DNA from: Mikania micrantha
Lineage: Eukaryota; Streptophyta; Magnoliopsida; Asterales; Asteraceae
Length of the DNA stretch: 64,000 nucleotides
Direction: 5' to 3'
NCBI GenBank assembly: GCA_009363875.1
Contig: CM018693.1
Span: 74,508,986-74,572,985 of the forward strand
Program-made: the position numbers and the translations under genes
Shown: one piece after another, positions 1 to 10,767 of the stretch
Numbering within the stretch: the stretch's first letter is position 1
Layout of the letters: each line of letters starts with the position of its first letter
Notes under the pieces: generated by a model
Seen by the model: the letters and a program-made list of their open reading frames with translations, nothing else
Database searches by the model: none
Told to the model about the DNA's origin: nothing

Positions 1-11
1 CTCCCCCTTGG
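1..11 (-). other. Polypurine tract of Copia A
   Basis: The minus strand reads CCAAGGGGGAG at the very edge of the window, 8 bp behind the terminator of the accessory ORF (19-21). A purine run at this place primes plus-strand DNA synthesis and normally abuts the 3' LTR. This places the missing LTR just outside the window. Confidence 0.7.
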
Positions 12-18
12 ACCTAGT

Positions 19-3000
19 TCAATCCTTGGAAGCGTCTTTCCTGAAATATTTGTTGGTGATAGCTTTCCAGTCTGATCCTGCATGAATCCCCATAACCATA
101 CAGATCCTGATTACCCTCATGAATTTCATTGCTTTCTCCATATCTTGATCGTCAAAGAAAATCTAATGAAAATAAAGAATCTTGATATCGCTGCATGACA
201 AGTTTGTCAGCCACATCGGATCAAAAATACGTTCAGTCTCCCATTTCTTCTCTTTGCACATAACAATCACGGGTTCTCCAGTACGCCCGTCGTAGTACCA
301 CCATCAGAAGCCCTCGATAAAGTTTTGACGCATCTTCCTTAACGGAATCTTCTTCGCAACTTTAGGTGGAAGCCACTTCAGGATAACCTTATACTTCCGG
401 GTATCTCCATCTATTTCTGGCAAGTAATATCGTTCAGGTTGCTGAGGCCTGAAGTTCACCCACCTCTTTCTGTACTCATACTGGATTTGTCTGGAGAACC
501 AAGCTGACATCCCTGAGCCATCGTTGTATAACATCTTCAAGCGCGCAATCTGATTGACTTCAAATCCTGGCAGCGTCTTGAAGTCATGTGGATGCTTGAA
601 GTAATCAACTCCCCTTTCTCTTTTCACTGCGTAGCATCCTAAGTCATGAAAGTATGCCCAGCTCGGAATCTGACCTCTAGCTTTATAGCCTTTGGTCCTG
701 TAGACTTTTGTGTGTGTAGCTGGCATCTTTACGTTGCTTTCCTTCTTTAGGATCTCCCAATACGCTTTCCATTCTCCTTTTCTCTATTTGATGTCATCAG
801 CTGCAGTCTTACTACTCTCAACTTTTTCTTCTAAATATCGGCTTAGCATTTCTTCAGTAGCTTGATCAAACAAATCAGTAAACGTTGGTAGCTCGTATTC
901 AGCCGATGCATACTTTGGATATTCTTCCTCTGTTATGCCTTCCAGAATGACTTCATCAACGTCATCAAAAGTTTCTGGAGATGGCTCATCATCAACTGGA
1001 GCTGAGGTATCATCGATCACAACCTCGTCAGGATTTAACCTGAACAGCTCAGCGATCTGCTCCTTTGATAAACAGTGAATGATCTCTCCTTCCTCTTTAT
1101 CGTAGCTCACTGAGTGCTGTATAATGCCCTGAGCGTCAAGAATCATAGTAAGTGTCTCATCCCGTTGACGTCTCAATGGCACAGCTTCGACTTCCTCAGC
1201 GGCTGTATGTTCTTCAGTCTGAGCAGGAGGAGGAGAAGGAGCTTTAGCACTCTTATCGTGCCTTGTCTTTGTGCAGATCTCAGGGGAAGGAGGGGCTTGA
1301 TCATCATCATCATCATCAAAACTTGAAGATCTAGTAGACCCACTCCCTGATCCATCCTGATCACCACCATCTGAGTCATCATCTTTCTCTGACTTCTCAT
1401 AGTCAACTTTCTCCTCATCAGATTCCTCTTCCTCTTCTTCATCTTCTTCTTCTCCTACTTTCTCTGAATCTGAATCATTGAAGTGAGCAGCAGATCCCTC
1501 CAACTGAGGAGTACCCTCTTTAGTTCCTTCTACAAGCTCAGCAAGTCTGGTATTTTCGGTCTCCAGAGAAAGAATACGATCACTAAAATCATTGGCAGTC
1601 AGAGCCAGCTGATTATGCTCATCAATGTACTTAAGCAGTTTTTCTTCTTGTTGGGCTGATCTTGCTCGTAGATCTGCCCATTGATCTGCAGCCTGAAGTA
1701 ACAATGCATCTTGATCAGTTATTCTCTGAGTGAGTTGAGCAATCACCAATTCCTGCTCTTTGTTCTTCTTTTCCTGTTCTAGATTCCTTTCCATCAATCT
1801 CAAGACCATACTGTTCAGTGTGCTCAACTACTCGACAACTGAAACAGTAGGTATAATAACATCAGAACGTGTGATGGAAGGACCAGTAGATGCAGCATTG
1901 AAAATAGGAGTCTAAACAACAGTGAAGAAACTGTTACAGCCCTTGACCTTGTCAGTGTAGAAACTGTTACAGCTGCCACTGATGTAACAATCGATGTAGC
2001 AGCAGTCGGCAGTTCTGACCTCCTCTGAAATAAAAATCTAGCTCTTTTCCTTCAGCCTGCAGGAGATGATGTAGACTGAACTGCAGCAACAACAGACACA
2101 GCTGCAGTGGCTGTAACAGAAGAAGTGCGTGGATGAGGAGAGATGTCAAAATCTGGAACGAATGAAGGATCAGTGATCTCTTCAAGTTCAGCTTCACTTC
2201 GCTTCCTCTTTCTCTTCACCCATCTCCCTCCTACCCATACATCTTCATATTCATCAGGAGTGTCCTCTGAGTCTGAACTCTCAGGACCCTCAGCACCAGC
2301 TTCACCACCTGAATCATCTGACTCATCCCTGTCTTCAGCAAATGTGGTGCCAGTCATATCAAGAGGAGTAGTCACTGTGGAGGTAGTAGTAGCCATGAAG
2401 TCCAACTCCAACAGTGAATCAATATCCACATCCTCATCATCAACAACAGATGTACTCACACCAGCACCTGTGCCAACATCAGCTGCACTAACTCCTGTCA
2501 CTCCAACATCAACTGTGCTAACACTAACAGTAGTAATAGTGACATCAATAGTCGAACTAACACCAACACTAGCACCAGCAGAACTACCACCTGCACCACT
2601 ACCACCTGCACCATCATCATCATCACAACCATCATCAGGAACAACAATATCCTCCATGTCCGAACCCGAATCGTCATGCCTCCATCTCCTACCAGCTGGA
2701 TCTATATAATCAGGCCTCACATGATGGCCAAACAAAGACCGTACTGTAGGCTTCCTCTTCTTTCCTCTGTATGACATCACTCTGTTGACAGTAATGTCAT
2801 TCATGTGCTCCAAGCGAATAATATCAGCATTGTTCTTTAGAAAATCTTGTAACTGAGCATCGATCAGCTGCTGGAGGAACCGAGGATACATAAGGAACTT
2901 CTTATCTCCCTTAAGTGCCACATTCTCCTTCATGTGCGAAAAGACCATCTCTGAGAAGTTGAAGGGTCTGTTCAGCACCAAGGCAACGAATGCACACTGT

Positions 3001-3458
3001 ATCGTCTCCCTCATATCATCGAAGCCACCTCTCCTAGATCCTAGACAATGAATGAGTACGTGTGCCAAATACTTGAACTGAGGAGACATATATGCCTTGT
3101 TCAGAATCCCTGCTCCTAGATCACCTTCGTACTTGCACCGTATAAAACAACCATGAACTAAATAGCGGTCAAGCAAATATGGTTGATCTGGTGAATCCTG
3201 GAATCCAAAGACTCTCCTTATGTGCTCGGCAGAAATAACCACATCATGACCAAGTACCTTCCCTCGAATAACAGGAGGCTCAACCTCACAGTCTATATCT
3301 GCAGATGCCCAGAAGTCTTGCTGATGTGAATGATAAGGAACATGAACAGTCGAAATGGCAACAGAAATCCTGGAACGCCTCAAAAATGTAATAATCTCAG
3401 TGAAATGTCGGGCATTCGGCGTAGTAAGATCCAGATGAGCACATATGTCGAATGAGCT
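19..3458 (-). pseudogene. Decayed accessory ORF (ORF3) of Copia A
   Basis: A long reading region lies between the spacer behind RNase H and the polypurine tract. From the N-terminus it has a folded-looking domain (3383 to about 2820; HQQDFWAS, LMYPRFLQQLIDAQLQ), a Ser/Thr/Val/Asp-rich linker, a basic patch RKRKRS near 2200, a Gln/Glu-rich probable coiled coil and acidic tract (1827 to about 1300), and a C-terminal domain (726-170). The N-terminal domain aligns by eye with ORF3 of Copia B (FW, GHxVxIS, LLYPRF-like blocks). Breaks: TGA 2052-2054 followed by a change of frame, TAG 1912-1914, TAG 1828-1830, TAG 784-786, TGA 304-306, TAG 163-165; the natural stop is probably TGA 19-21. Upstream the frame is open to a TGA at 3459-3461 inside the word array, without an ATG. 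Function unknown. It could be mistaken for two or three host genes. Confidence 0.7.
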
Positions 3459-4175
3459 TCATTCGCCGAATGGGTCATTCTGTCGAATGAGCTTCATTCG
3501 CCGAATGGGTCATTCTGTCGAATGAGCTTCATTCGCCGAATGGGTCATTCTGTCGAATGAGCTTCATTCGCCGAATGGCGTCATTCGCCTGACTGTTGGG
3601 ATTCAAACACTAGTCGACAAAAATTCCAATCAGTTCATAAAAATCATGTATTCATGCTCAGAATCGACCGACTAACAACTTTAAAACATGTCTCATATGA
3701 TTTAAAGTCCATTTTAATCATCTATAGGAAGGGCGATTTCAAAATCCCCAAAACCCTAAACCGTGACTAGTTTGCAATGATTTCGTGATGAAAATCGATG
3801 ATATTGGATCCATGGGTACCTGAGATGATTCAAAGAAGAAACACTAGTATCAGGATCAAGAAAACTGAAGAGAAATCGATGAACCGAAGAGAGAGGCTAA
3901 TTCGGGCGAATAACACACACACACAGTGTCGAGCGAATGAGAAAGTGGAGAATGAGGTTGTTTGGCCGAATTAAGTACTTAAATAGTACCAGTCATTCGC
4001 CAAATGCGATTGGCGAATGAGTGTTTCGCCCCAAAGTCATTTGCCGAATGAAATTCAAATTTAAAATTCTTTCGCCGAATGAAACAAGCGAATGTTTTCC
4101 TTCGGGTCTAAGTGATTCGGCCGAAAGATTCATTCGCCGAATGAAGTCATTCGGTCGAATGAGTTATCCTCAATA
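3410..4175. repeat. CATTCG/CGAATG word array in the Copia A pol-ORF3 spacer
   Basis: Besides the 35-bp units, the stretch holds many dispersed CGAATG and CATTCG words in both orientations, often as CATTCGNCGAATG or TTCGGCCGAA-like pairs (3900-4170), separated by ordinary AT-rich DNA at about 3600-3890. Some copies show CpG-to-CpA or TpG changes (for example ATTCGCCAAATG near 3993), as expected for methylated, decaying DNA. The same word fills the leader (29160-29545) and LTR (30133-30300) of this element. Confidence 0.8.
3450..3589. repeat. Four-copy 35-bp tandem repeat in front of ORF3 of Copia A
   Basis: Units begin at 3450, 3485, 3520 and 3555. Each carries the near-palindrome CATTCGCCGAATG plus a further GTCATTC and a CGAATGAG. 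The fourth copy diverges at its end. The array abuts and partly overlaps the open frame leading into the ORF3 pseudogene. Confidence 0.9.
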
Positions 4176-5460
4176 CTCATTCGTTCGATTAAGAATTTTC
4201 CCTTATAAAACACAACTGAATTTCAAAAATTTCACATTATGACCAGTTAAGAAAATGTCATTTATGAAGAATAATCTGGTTAATAAAGGATTCAGATATG
4301 ACAGACATCTGAACCTACAAATGATCATCTAAAACAAATTCTGAAAAATAGAAACTCTTTTTATGTTTTTCTGAAACATAATACAACAGTACAACTAGCA
4401 ATCATTAACAAAGAAACACATATTTTTGTGAGAAGTCTATTGAGAAAATAACATATATACCTAATCACATCAAATCAGCAACACTGAATGTTTATGATTA
4501 CTGATATAATTACCCCTTTTAAGCTTTTCAATACAAAACTTTTTAAACAAATTTGATGATTACTCATGTTTTCTAGACTGAGTTACCCATTTTATTTATT
4601 CAGCTAAGATCAAAAGCATTTTGTAACTCATCTCTGCACAGCTTAGAACCTAACATCATAAACTCTATAAGGTTCCATCTTATTATCTTTTTGTATTTTT
4701 CTTTTGTCTCTCATAATCAACACATTCTCATGGACGTCTTCAGCTAGGTCTTTACAAAGCAGTATGGTACGTATACAGACCTGTGTTGACATGACTGACT
4801 TGTTCTATCCAAATGGACGGCTTCAGCTAGGTCTTTACGAAGCAATATGGCACGTGTATGGAATCGAACTTATTTTATTTTTGTATTTTTACTAGCTTAA
4901 TACCAGCTTGGTTTTTCTTTTATTGTGATTCAATCATTCTTATCTGAATGGACGGCTTCAACTAGGTTCGTCCCAGTAGTTTGGCACGTATACAGACTTC
5001 AATTCATGAATCATTGGAAACCTTATTAGATCCTATGATATCAGGTGTATGCCTGATTTGAGTCATAAACTATTTCTCACTTAGCTGCTTTTCTAAAACA
5101 GATCCCACAAATCAGATTTTCTAACTTATCACAAACTGTCTATGCATTTTGTAAAGTCAGCCTATTAGTAAATCTGTTCACAATTCTCATGTGTTTTCAG
5201 TTTACACATTCAACTTAGCTTTTAAGACATAAAAGGCTAACACATCACTTTCTAAAAGATGACTTTCTCTGTTTTATGATTTTTTTTAATTGTTTTTGTA
5301 TTTTTCAAAATTTTTAGATGTTTTTGGTTTTTCAAATAACTGACTATTTCTCCCCCTAAAAACCTAAAACATAAAATCTTTTTGAGTTTTGATTAATGAA
5401 GTAAAATAACAGAGAAATTTAACAACAAAAAAAAATGAAAGTAACTAAGAAAATCGATGA
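4176..5460. other. AT-rich spacer between RNase H and ORF3 of Copia A, with a three-copy 50-bp repeat
   Basis: No coding sequence seen. Three copies of a unit of about 50 bp start near 4730, 4813 and 4949; all share a GGACG-CTTCA-CTAGGT core and TTGGCACGTATACAGAC-like ends. Copies are separated by unrelated sequence of unequal length, so this is not a simple tandem array. The part near 5280-5340 is T-rich and resembles the matching spacer of Copia B (around 49440). Confidence 0.6.
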
Positions 5461-6851
5461 TCATTTTGTAGTTTCAGATGAGGGAAGGACTTCATCCTTT
5501 TGAAAAACACCATTAGCCGATAACATATATAAAAATCTGGGTTTATCAAAAGCTTTTGTAAAAAGATCGGCTTTCTGGTGATCGGTGTGTATTTTAACAA
5601 CATCGATGAGTTTCTTTTCAAAACAATCATGTATGAAGTGATATTTGATATCGATGTGTTTGGTTTTCGAATGTTGGACGGGATTCTTAGTGACAGCTAC
5701 GGCAGCAGTATTGTCAACATAGATAGGGGTGTTAGAAAAATGTAACCCATAGTCCCTGAGTTGCTGTTGTATCCAGATGATTTGAGAACAGCAACTTGCA
5801 GCAGCAATGTATTCAGCTTCACATGTTGAAGTAGACACCGACGTCTGCTTTTTGCACTGCCAGGTAACCAATCGGGTTCCAAAGAACTGACATCCCGCAG
5901 ATGTTGACTTGAAATCTCTCTTGCATCCACCATAATCTGAATCACTAGATGTAGTAAGCTCAAAATTATCATCATTAGGGTACCATAAACCAAGATCCGG
6001 TGTACCCTTCAGATAACGCATAATCCTCTTCACATCAATGAGATGTGATACTCTTGGTTTTGATTGATAACGAGCACACAAGCATGTGGCGAACATGATG
6101 TCTGGCCGGGAAGCAGTAAGATACATCAAAGATCCAATCATTCCTCGTACAGAGTGGCATCGATTAACTCCCCCTTTTCGTCTGGCGTAATCCCGTGATT
6201 GACAGCCAGTGGGGTACCAGCAGGTTTCGCATCCAACATACTGAACCGGCTCAGAATGTCACCAACGTACTTGGTTTGATGAATGAAAATCCCTGCCTCA
6301 GACTGATCTACCTCAACCTGAGAAAAAATTGTATCTCTCCCATTGAGCTCATTTCGAACTTCTCCTTCATAACCGTCTCAAATTCCTTGCACAGACTATC
6401 ATTCGTGGAACCAAAGATGATGTCGTCCACATAAACTTGCACCAAGAGTAGATCACCATCCTTTTCTCGAATAAGCAGTGTACAGTCAATGATACCTCTT
6501 CTGAATCTGTTGTTCAGAAGGTGAGTAGATAGTGTTTCGTACCACGCTCGCGGTGCTTGACGCAATCCATATAAATCCTTGTCTAGCTTGTAGACTTGGT
6601 CACGATGCAATGGATCCTCAAACCCGGGAGGTTGACTGACATACACTGTTTCACTTATCACACCGTGAAGGAATGCACTCTTGACATCCATTTGATAGAC
6701 TTTAAACTTCTTGAAGGATGCATATGCCAAGTAAATATGAATTACTTCAAGTCGAGAAACCGGTGCAAACACTTCATTATAGTCCAACCCTTCAATCTGT
6801 CTGAATCCTTGAACCACCAGACGTGCCTTGTTTCACACAATGATCCCGTGA
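5461..6851 (-). pseudogene. Copia A reverse transcriptase and RNase H (broken)
   Basis: The RT part (about 6308-6817) shows ARLVVQGF-type sequence, DVKSAFLHG and the catalytic YVDD in VQVYVDDIIFGST. The RNase H part (5461-6141) shows SRPDIMF, DSDYGG, STCEAEYIAAA and KNPVQHSKTKHID. RT and RNase H are in different frames, with the break near 6308-6320 after QFFL. The upstream linker between integrase and RT is almost absent: compared with Copia B about 0.8-0.9 kb is missing near 6852. Role: cDNA synthesis inside virus-like particles. The terminator at 5461-5463 is followed by the long spacer. Confidence 0.85.
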
Positions 6852-6862
6852 TCATCCCGTGA

Positions 6863-7851
6863 ATCATTGAACTTTCCCTGCTCCAGTTTCTTAAGCATCG
6901 TGCTCAATGCACCAAATGGTTCAAGATACTTAAGATTTGGCTTTCTATTGTGGAGCAGTTCAAAGCAAGTCTTCCCATGTCTGTTCAAAATCAAAACCCG
7001 GTTCAGTGTGTAGCAAGCGTTAGCTACAGCTTCATTCTAGAACTGAACTGGAAGAGATGAATCAGCAAGCATCGTTCTAGCAGCCTCAATCAATGTCCTG
7101 TTTTTCCTCTCAGCAACACCATTCATTTTAGGGACATATGGAGTACTAAATTGTTGAAAAATGCCCCGTGCATTACAAAAGTTCTCCATGTTGTGGTTCT
7201 TGAACTCCGTCCCATTGTCAGTTCTAAGCATTCGAATCTTGAGCTTGTAAAGTGACTCAAGTTTAGTAATCAACACTTGAATGCACTCAAACGCTTCAGA
7301 TTTCTCCTTTAGGAAGAAAACCCATGAGTATCTTGAATATTCATCAGTGATGACTAAACAATATTGATCTCCAGCTATACTCTTGCGGTTTACAGGACCA
7401 AATAAATCCATATGGGAAGCTCAAGAGGAACATTGATTGAATGAAACTTCTTCAATTTGTGAGGCTGCTTGGTTTGTTTTCCTTTCTTGCAAGATACACA
7501 TATATCAGACAGCTTAAAATTCTCCAGACTGACCCCCTCAACCAAATTGTTATGCACCAAATGGTTCATCTTGCGTAGACTCAAATGACCTATCCTCTTA
7601 TGCCAAAGAATTGAATCTTTCTCAGTTGCCTTTGACATAAAACATGAAGCTGTGGAGGATGTAGTTGAAGCTGTGGCCATGTTGATTACGTACAAGTCCT
7701 GCTTTCTGGGAGATGACATCAAAATCCAATCTTTAGGAATAATCACGCCTTGCTTGAGTATGTAGCAGTTGGTGTCATCAAATATAATTTTGTATTGCTT
7801 ATCACATATCTGTGACATTGACAGTAGATTATTCTCCAACTGCTTGACATA
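6863..7851 (-). pseudogene. Copia A integrase and pre-integrase zinc domain (broken)
   Basis: Reading on the minus strand from the Gypsy A insertion: end of protease and GAG-pre-integrase region (NNLLSMSQICD, WHKRIGHLSLRKMNHL, then CVSCKKGKQ, the HHCC zinc site), then the integrase core with MDLFGPV (first Asp), RTDNGTEF (second Asp) and NGVAERKNRT (Glu). A single-base frame change lies at about 7412, just in front of MDLFGPV. The core ends at a stop at 7037-7039; further integrase-like sequence continues in the same region to about 6870. The apparent N-terminus of the open frame beyond 7856 is Gypsy A LTR, not copia sequence. Confidence 0.85.
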
Positions 7852-7856
7852 TCTGA
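7852..7856. repeat. Left target-site duplication of Gypsy A (TCTGA)
   Basis: TCTGA at 7852-7856 and again at 26006-26010, directly outside the TG...CA ends of Gypsy A. Five bases is the expected length for an LTR-retrotransposon integration. Confidence 0.93.
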
Positions 7857-9284
7857 TGTCACACCCCGAGCCGGTGGAGTTGGATCGGATTCCCCGTCGA
7901 GCGAAAGGTTCACGGGGCGCGATATCGTGAGTGATAATCGTGATGATCAGATTGTTTACATTGCACATGATATAAATAAGAAATGCTAAATAGGATAGAA
8001 TTACAAAGTTAAATTACATAAGTATCGTTTATAATTTAACAATGTAAATCAACCATAAACATCATAAAGGGGGTGTAGCCGACCGAATGAAGGTTGAGTC
8101 GAATGAGCGCCGACCGAAGGAGCCTGTTTCGGCTTTTGCCTCTTTCGGCCGAATGATGGCAACTGCTCCATTCGGCGAGCTGTGGATTACCCATTCGGCC
8201 ATGTTGATTTCGAATGCAAGAAACCAACAATCGTGAGGTAATTGTCTATGTATTGAAGTGAGGCTTGTTCCTACACTAACCTAAGATGATATTGTGCAAT
8301 TCTTAAGGCTTGAAAGGGTGTAAAACTGGTTGGAATAGTGACCAATCAAAGGGTTTCAAAAACCCTAAAAATCGAACAAAGATCTTTACGTCGAATCTGA
8401 TGAATAAACGCGTAGATCGGCTATACTTCTGTGATCTACAAGTGATGGGGGTCGTTTAGACACAAAAATGGCTCGATTTCATGGAGAAATGAGGGAGATC
8501 TAACTTGAGGTTTTAGTGAGAGAAAGAAGAGAGAGAGTGAACGAGTTGGGGGTTCTTGGGTTGGTTGGTGGGGAAGAGGATGGCCATAAATGCCATCATA
8601 AATGATGGTAAAATACCCGGGTTTGTTCGGGTTCGTTCGGTTTTTGCTCGGTTTCGCGTAGAACGTCGGTTTCTCGTCGTTTTCGTAACGAAATGGCTCG
8701 GTTCTAAAATAAAGTTTATAAAATTATTTTAGGTTGTGATTCCTAATAAATTAACTAAATATCTTTTATTTACTTTAAATTTTCAGAAATAATTAATTTA
8801 TAGCTTAAATTGAATCGCGTAGTTGTTGCGCGCGTTCGTTCGGATCGTCACCCGTACGAACACGACAATAACTATGCTTTTCAATATGGTTTTCTAATTA
8901 TTGGACATCATTCAGAATGTTAAACTTTTAGATGTATTCGTACAGATCGTTACCTATACGAATAATCCGTCGGTTTAGCATTCAGATAACGACATCCGTT
9001 GTTGTTTTGTTCAGTAAAGCCTCACATAAGTTTATACATAATAAAATCCTAAGAAATAATCACATGATAGTTTTGTATTGCCAGATAATCATCTGACTCA
9101 AAACCCATTGTTCTGAACTTTGTTTCCTGAAATGATTCTGATTTTGATCTTTGATTACATGAAATGATAATAAAACATGATCTGAATATGAAAACACACT
9201 GTAATACATGTAATTCGTACCTGATTACTGTTCACGTACCGTAGAAATCACTGTTCCAGTGACGTTTCCGGCACTGGTGTTACA
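7857..9284 (-). repeat. Left (3') LTR of Gypsy A, internally deleted
   Basis: Begins TGTCACACCCCGAGCC and ends GGCACTGGTGTTACA, identical in form to the ends of the right LTR. It is only 1428 bp: sequence corresponding to about 14359-16804 of the right LTR is absent. The join at about 8063-8067 falls where both edges carry AAAG. It holds the CGAATG/CATTCG word block (8070-8210), a CT-rich stretch near 8520-8545 (GAGAGA on plus), and two GATCGTNACC boxes (8838-8861, 8936-8963). Confidence 0.92.
8838..8963. promoter_or_regulatory. Paired GATCGTCACC boxes flanked by TTCG/CGAA arms in Gypsy A LTR
   Basis: GATCGTCACCC (8842-8854 area) and GATCGTTACC (about 8945-8955) each lie between short inverted arms (GTTCG...CGAAC; ATTCG...CGAAT), about 98 bp apart. 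The same pair recurs in the right LTR (about 25558-25690), and diverged forms in the solo LTR (ATCGTCACCC near 41180; ATCGTCAT near 41280) and the Gypsy B LTR (GATCGTCACCC near 43720). Conservation between otherwise diverged LTRs suggests a functional U3 box; the factor is unknown. Confidence 0.5.
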
Positions 9285-9296
9285 GTCTCCCCTTGT
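9285..9296 (-). other. Polypurine tract of Gypsy A
   Basis: The minus strand reads CAAGGGGAGAC immediately before the LTR start, 22 bp behind the pol terminator (9319). Position and composition fit the plus-strand primer of a gypsy element. Confidence 0.85.
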
Positions 9297-9318
9297 TAGA
9301 GAAATTTCGTCCCGAAAT

Positions 9319-10767
9319 TTAAGAATTGTTATCGGGTACGGCTTCCTCTGTAAACAATTGGGGATACTTTGACTTCATGTGATCTTCACGTTCCCAAGTA
9401 AAATCGGATCCGTGCTTTGAATTCCATCGAACCTTTACTATCAGGATACGGCTTCGCCTTAGTTGCTTAAATTTGCGATCCATTATCTCCAAAGGTTCCT
9501 CAATAAAGTGTAACTGTTCGTCCACTTGAATTTCTTCAATCGGCATGATGAGTGACTCGTCAACAAGGCATTTCTTTAAGTTTGAGACGTGAAACACGTC
9601 ATGCACACCACTGAGTTCATCTGGTAGTCTCAGTCTATACGCCACAGGACCAATACGTTCGATGATTTCGAACGGTCCCACGTATCGTGGTGCTAACTTG
9701 CCTTTGTTTCCAAAGCGTACTACACCTTTCCATGGGGATACCTTCAACATGACACGGTCTCCCACTTGGAATTCCAACGGCTTGCGCCGTTTATCAGCGT
9801 AGCTCTTTTGTCTGCTTCTTCTAGCTTGTAATCTTTGCTGAATCTGGGTAATCTTATCAGTAGTTTCTTGAATAAGCTCGGGCCCCGTTATATGATTGTC
9901 TCCAACTTCAGTTCAACAGATCGGTGATCGACATCTTCGACCATACAAAGCCTCGAACGGTGCACATCCGATGCTACTGTGATAACTGTTGTTGTAGGAG
10001 AACTCTATTAGTGGCAAATGAGAATCCCAATTCCCACCGAAATCCAACACACAGGTTCTTAGCATATCTTCCAGGGTTTGAATAGTACATTTGCTTTGAC
10101 CGTCCGTTTGTGGATGGTAAGCTATACTCAGATTTAATTGTGTCCCTAGATATTTCTGTAACGATTGCCAAAACCTTGATGTAAATATGTTGTCTCTATT
10201 AGAAATAATAGACAATGGCACACCGTGGCACACCACTATCTCATTGATGTACAGTCTCGCCAGTTTATCCATCGTGAAGGTCTCACGCATTGGCAAGAAG
10301 TGAGCAGATTTTGTCAAACGGTCGATAATCACCCAAATTGTATCATGACCACTGAAAGTGCGGGGTAGCTTGGTAATGAAGTCCATAGCAATTTGTTCCC
10401 ACTTCCAGAGCGGAATCTCAGGCTGTTCCAGTAAACCGGACGGTTTCTGGTATTCCACCTTTACCTTCACACACGTAAGGAATCGACCGACATACTCGGC
10501 TATGTCTTTCTTCATTCCCGGCCACCAATAAAATCCACACAAGTCTTGGTACATTTTATCGGCGCCTGGATGAACAGAGTAATTAGTCTTGTGTGCTTCA
10601 TCGAAGATAAGTTTCCTCAATTCGTCGACCGCCGGAATCCATATACGCTCCCAGTAATAGATCACTCCATCCGACTTAGTGTCAAATTGTTTCTCTGCTC
10701 CACAGTCAAGTTCCTTCTTTAGATTTCCTCGATCCACTGATTCTTGTTGTGCTTGAATTATCTTGTC
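9319..10767 (-). pseudogene. Gypsy A integrase with C-terminal chromodomain (catalytically dead)
   Basis: Zinc domain: HPGADKMYQDL followed by C-x2-C-type TCVKVK (the first Cys is kept, the second replaced by Val). Core: MDFITKLPRT supplies the first Asp. The second Asp is changed to Asn (ISNRD, codon 10198-10200) and the Glu to Lys (DGQSKC, codon 10090-10092). The GPY-type region (APRYVGPFEI) is followed by a chromodomain (about 9480-9345; VKVRWNSKHGSDFTWERED), which in chromoviruses steers integration to heterochromatin. In-frame stops: TGA 10768-10770 in front and TGA 9913-9915 inside, where related copies have Trp. Frame is otherwise continuous to the stop at 9319-9321. Both catalytic changes are explained by G-to-A on the coding strand. 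Confidence 0.88.

Noticed and set aside
784..1827. Acidic coiled-coil protein that looks like a separate host gene
   Set aside because: It is in frame with sequence on both sides across TAG codons (1828-1830, 784-786) and has the same position and composition as the middle of ORF3 in Copia B, so it is part of the decayed accessory ORF.
2143..2709. Ser/Pro-rich plus-strand ORF of 188 codons
   Set aside because: Antisense shadow of the Ser/Thr/Asp-rich linker of the ORF3 pseudogene.
3450..3589. Regular repeats with spacers, considered as a CRISPR-like array
   Set aside because: Units are contiguous 35-bp tandem copies without unique spacers, in a plant retroelement.
7412..7968. Open frame that seems to add a new N-terminus to the copia integrase region
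   Set aside because: The first 37 or so codons lie in the Gypsy A LTR (beyond 7856); it is a chance fusion at the insertion border. The same holds for 56626-56814 and 44575-44760 at the Copia B borders and the tail of 25946-26269.
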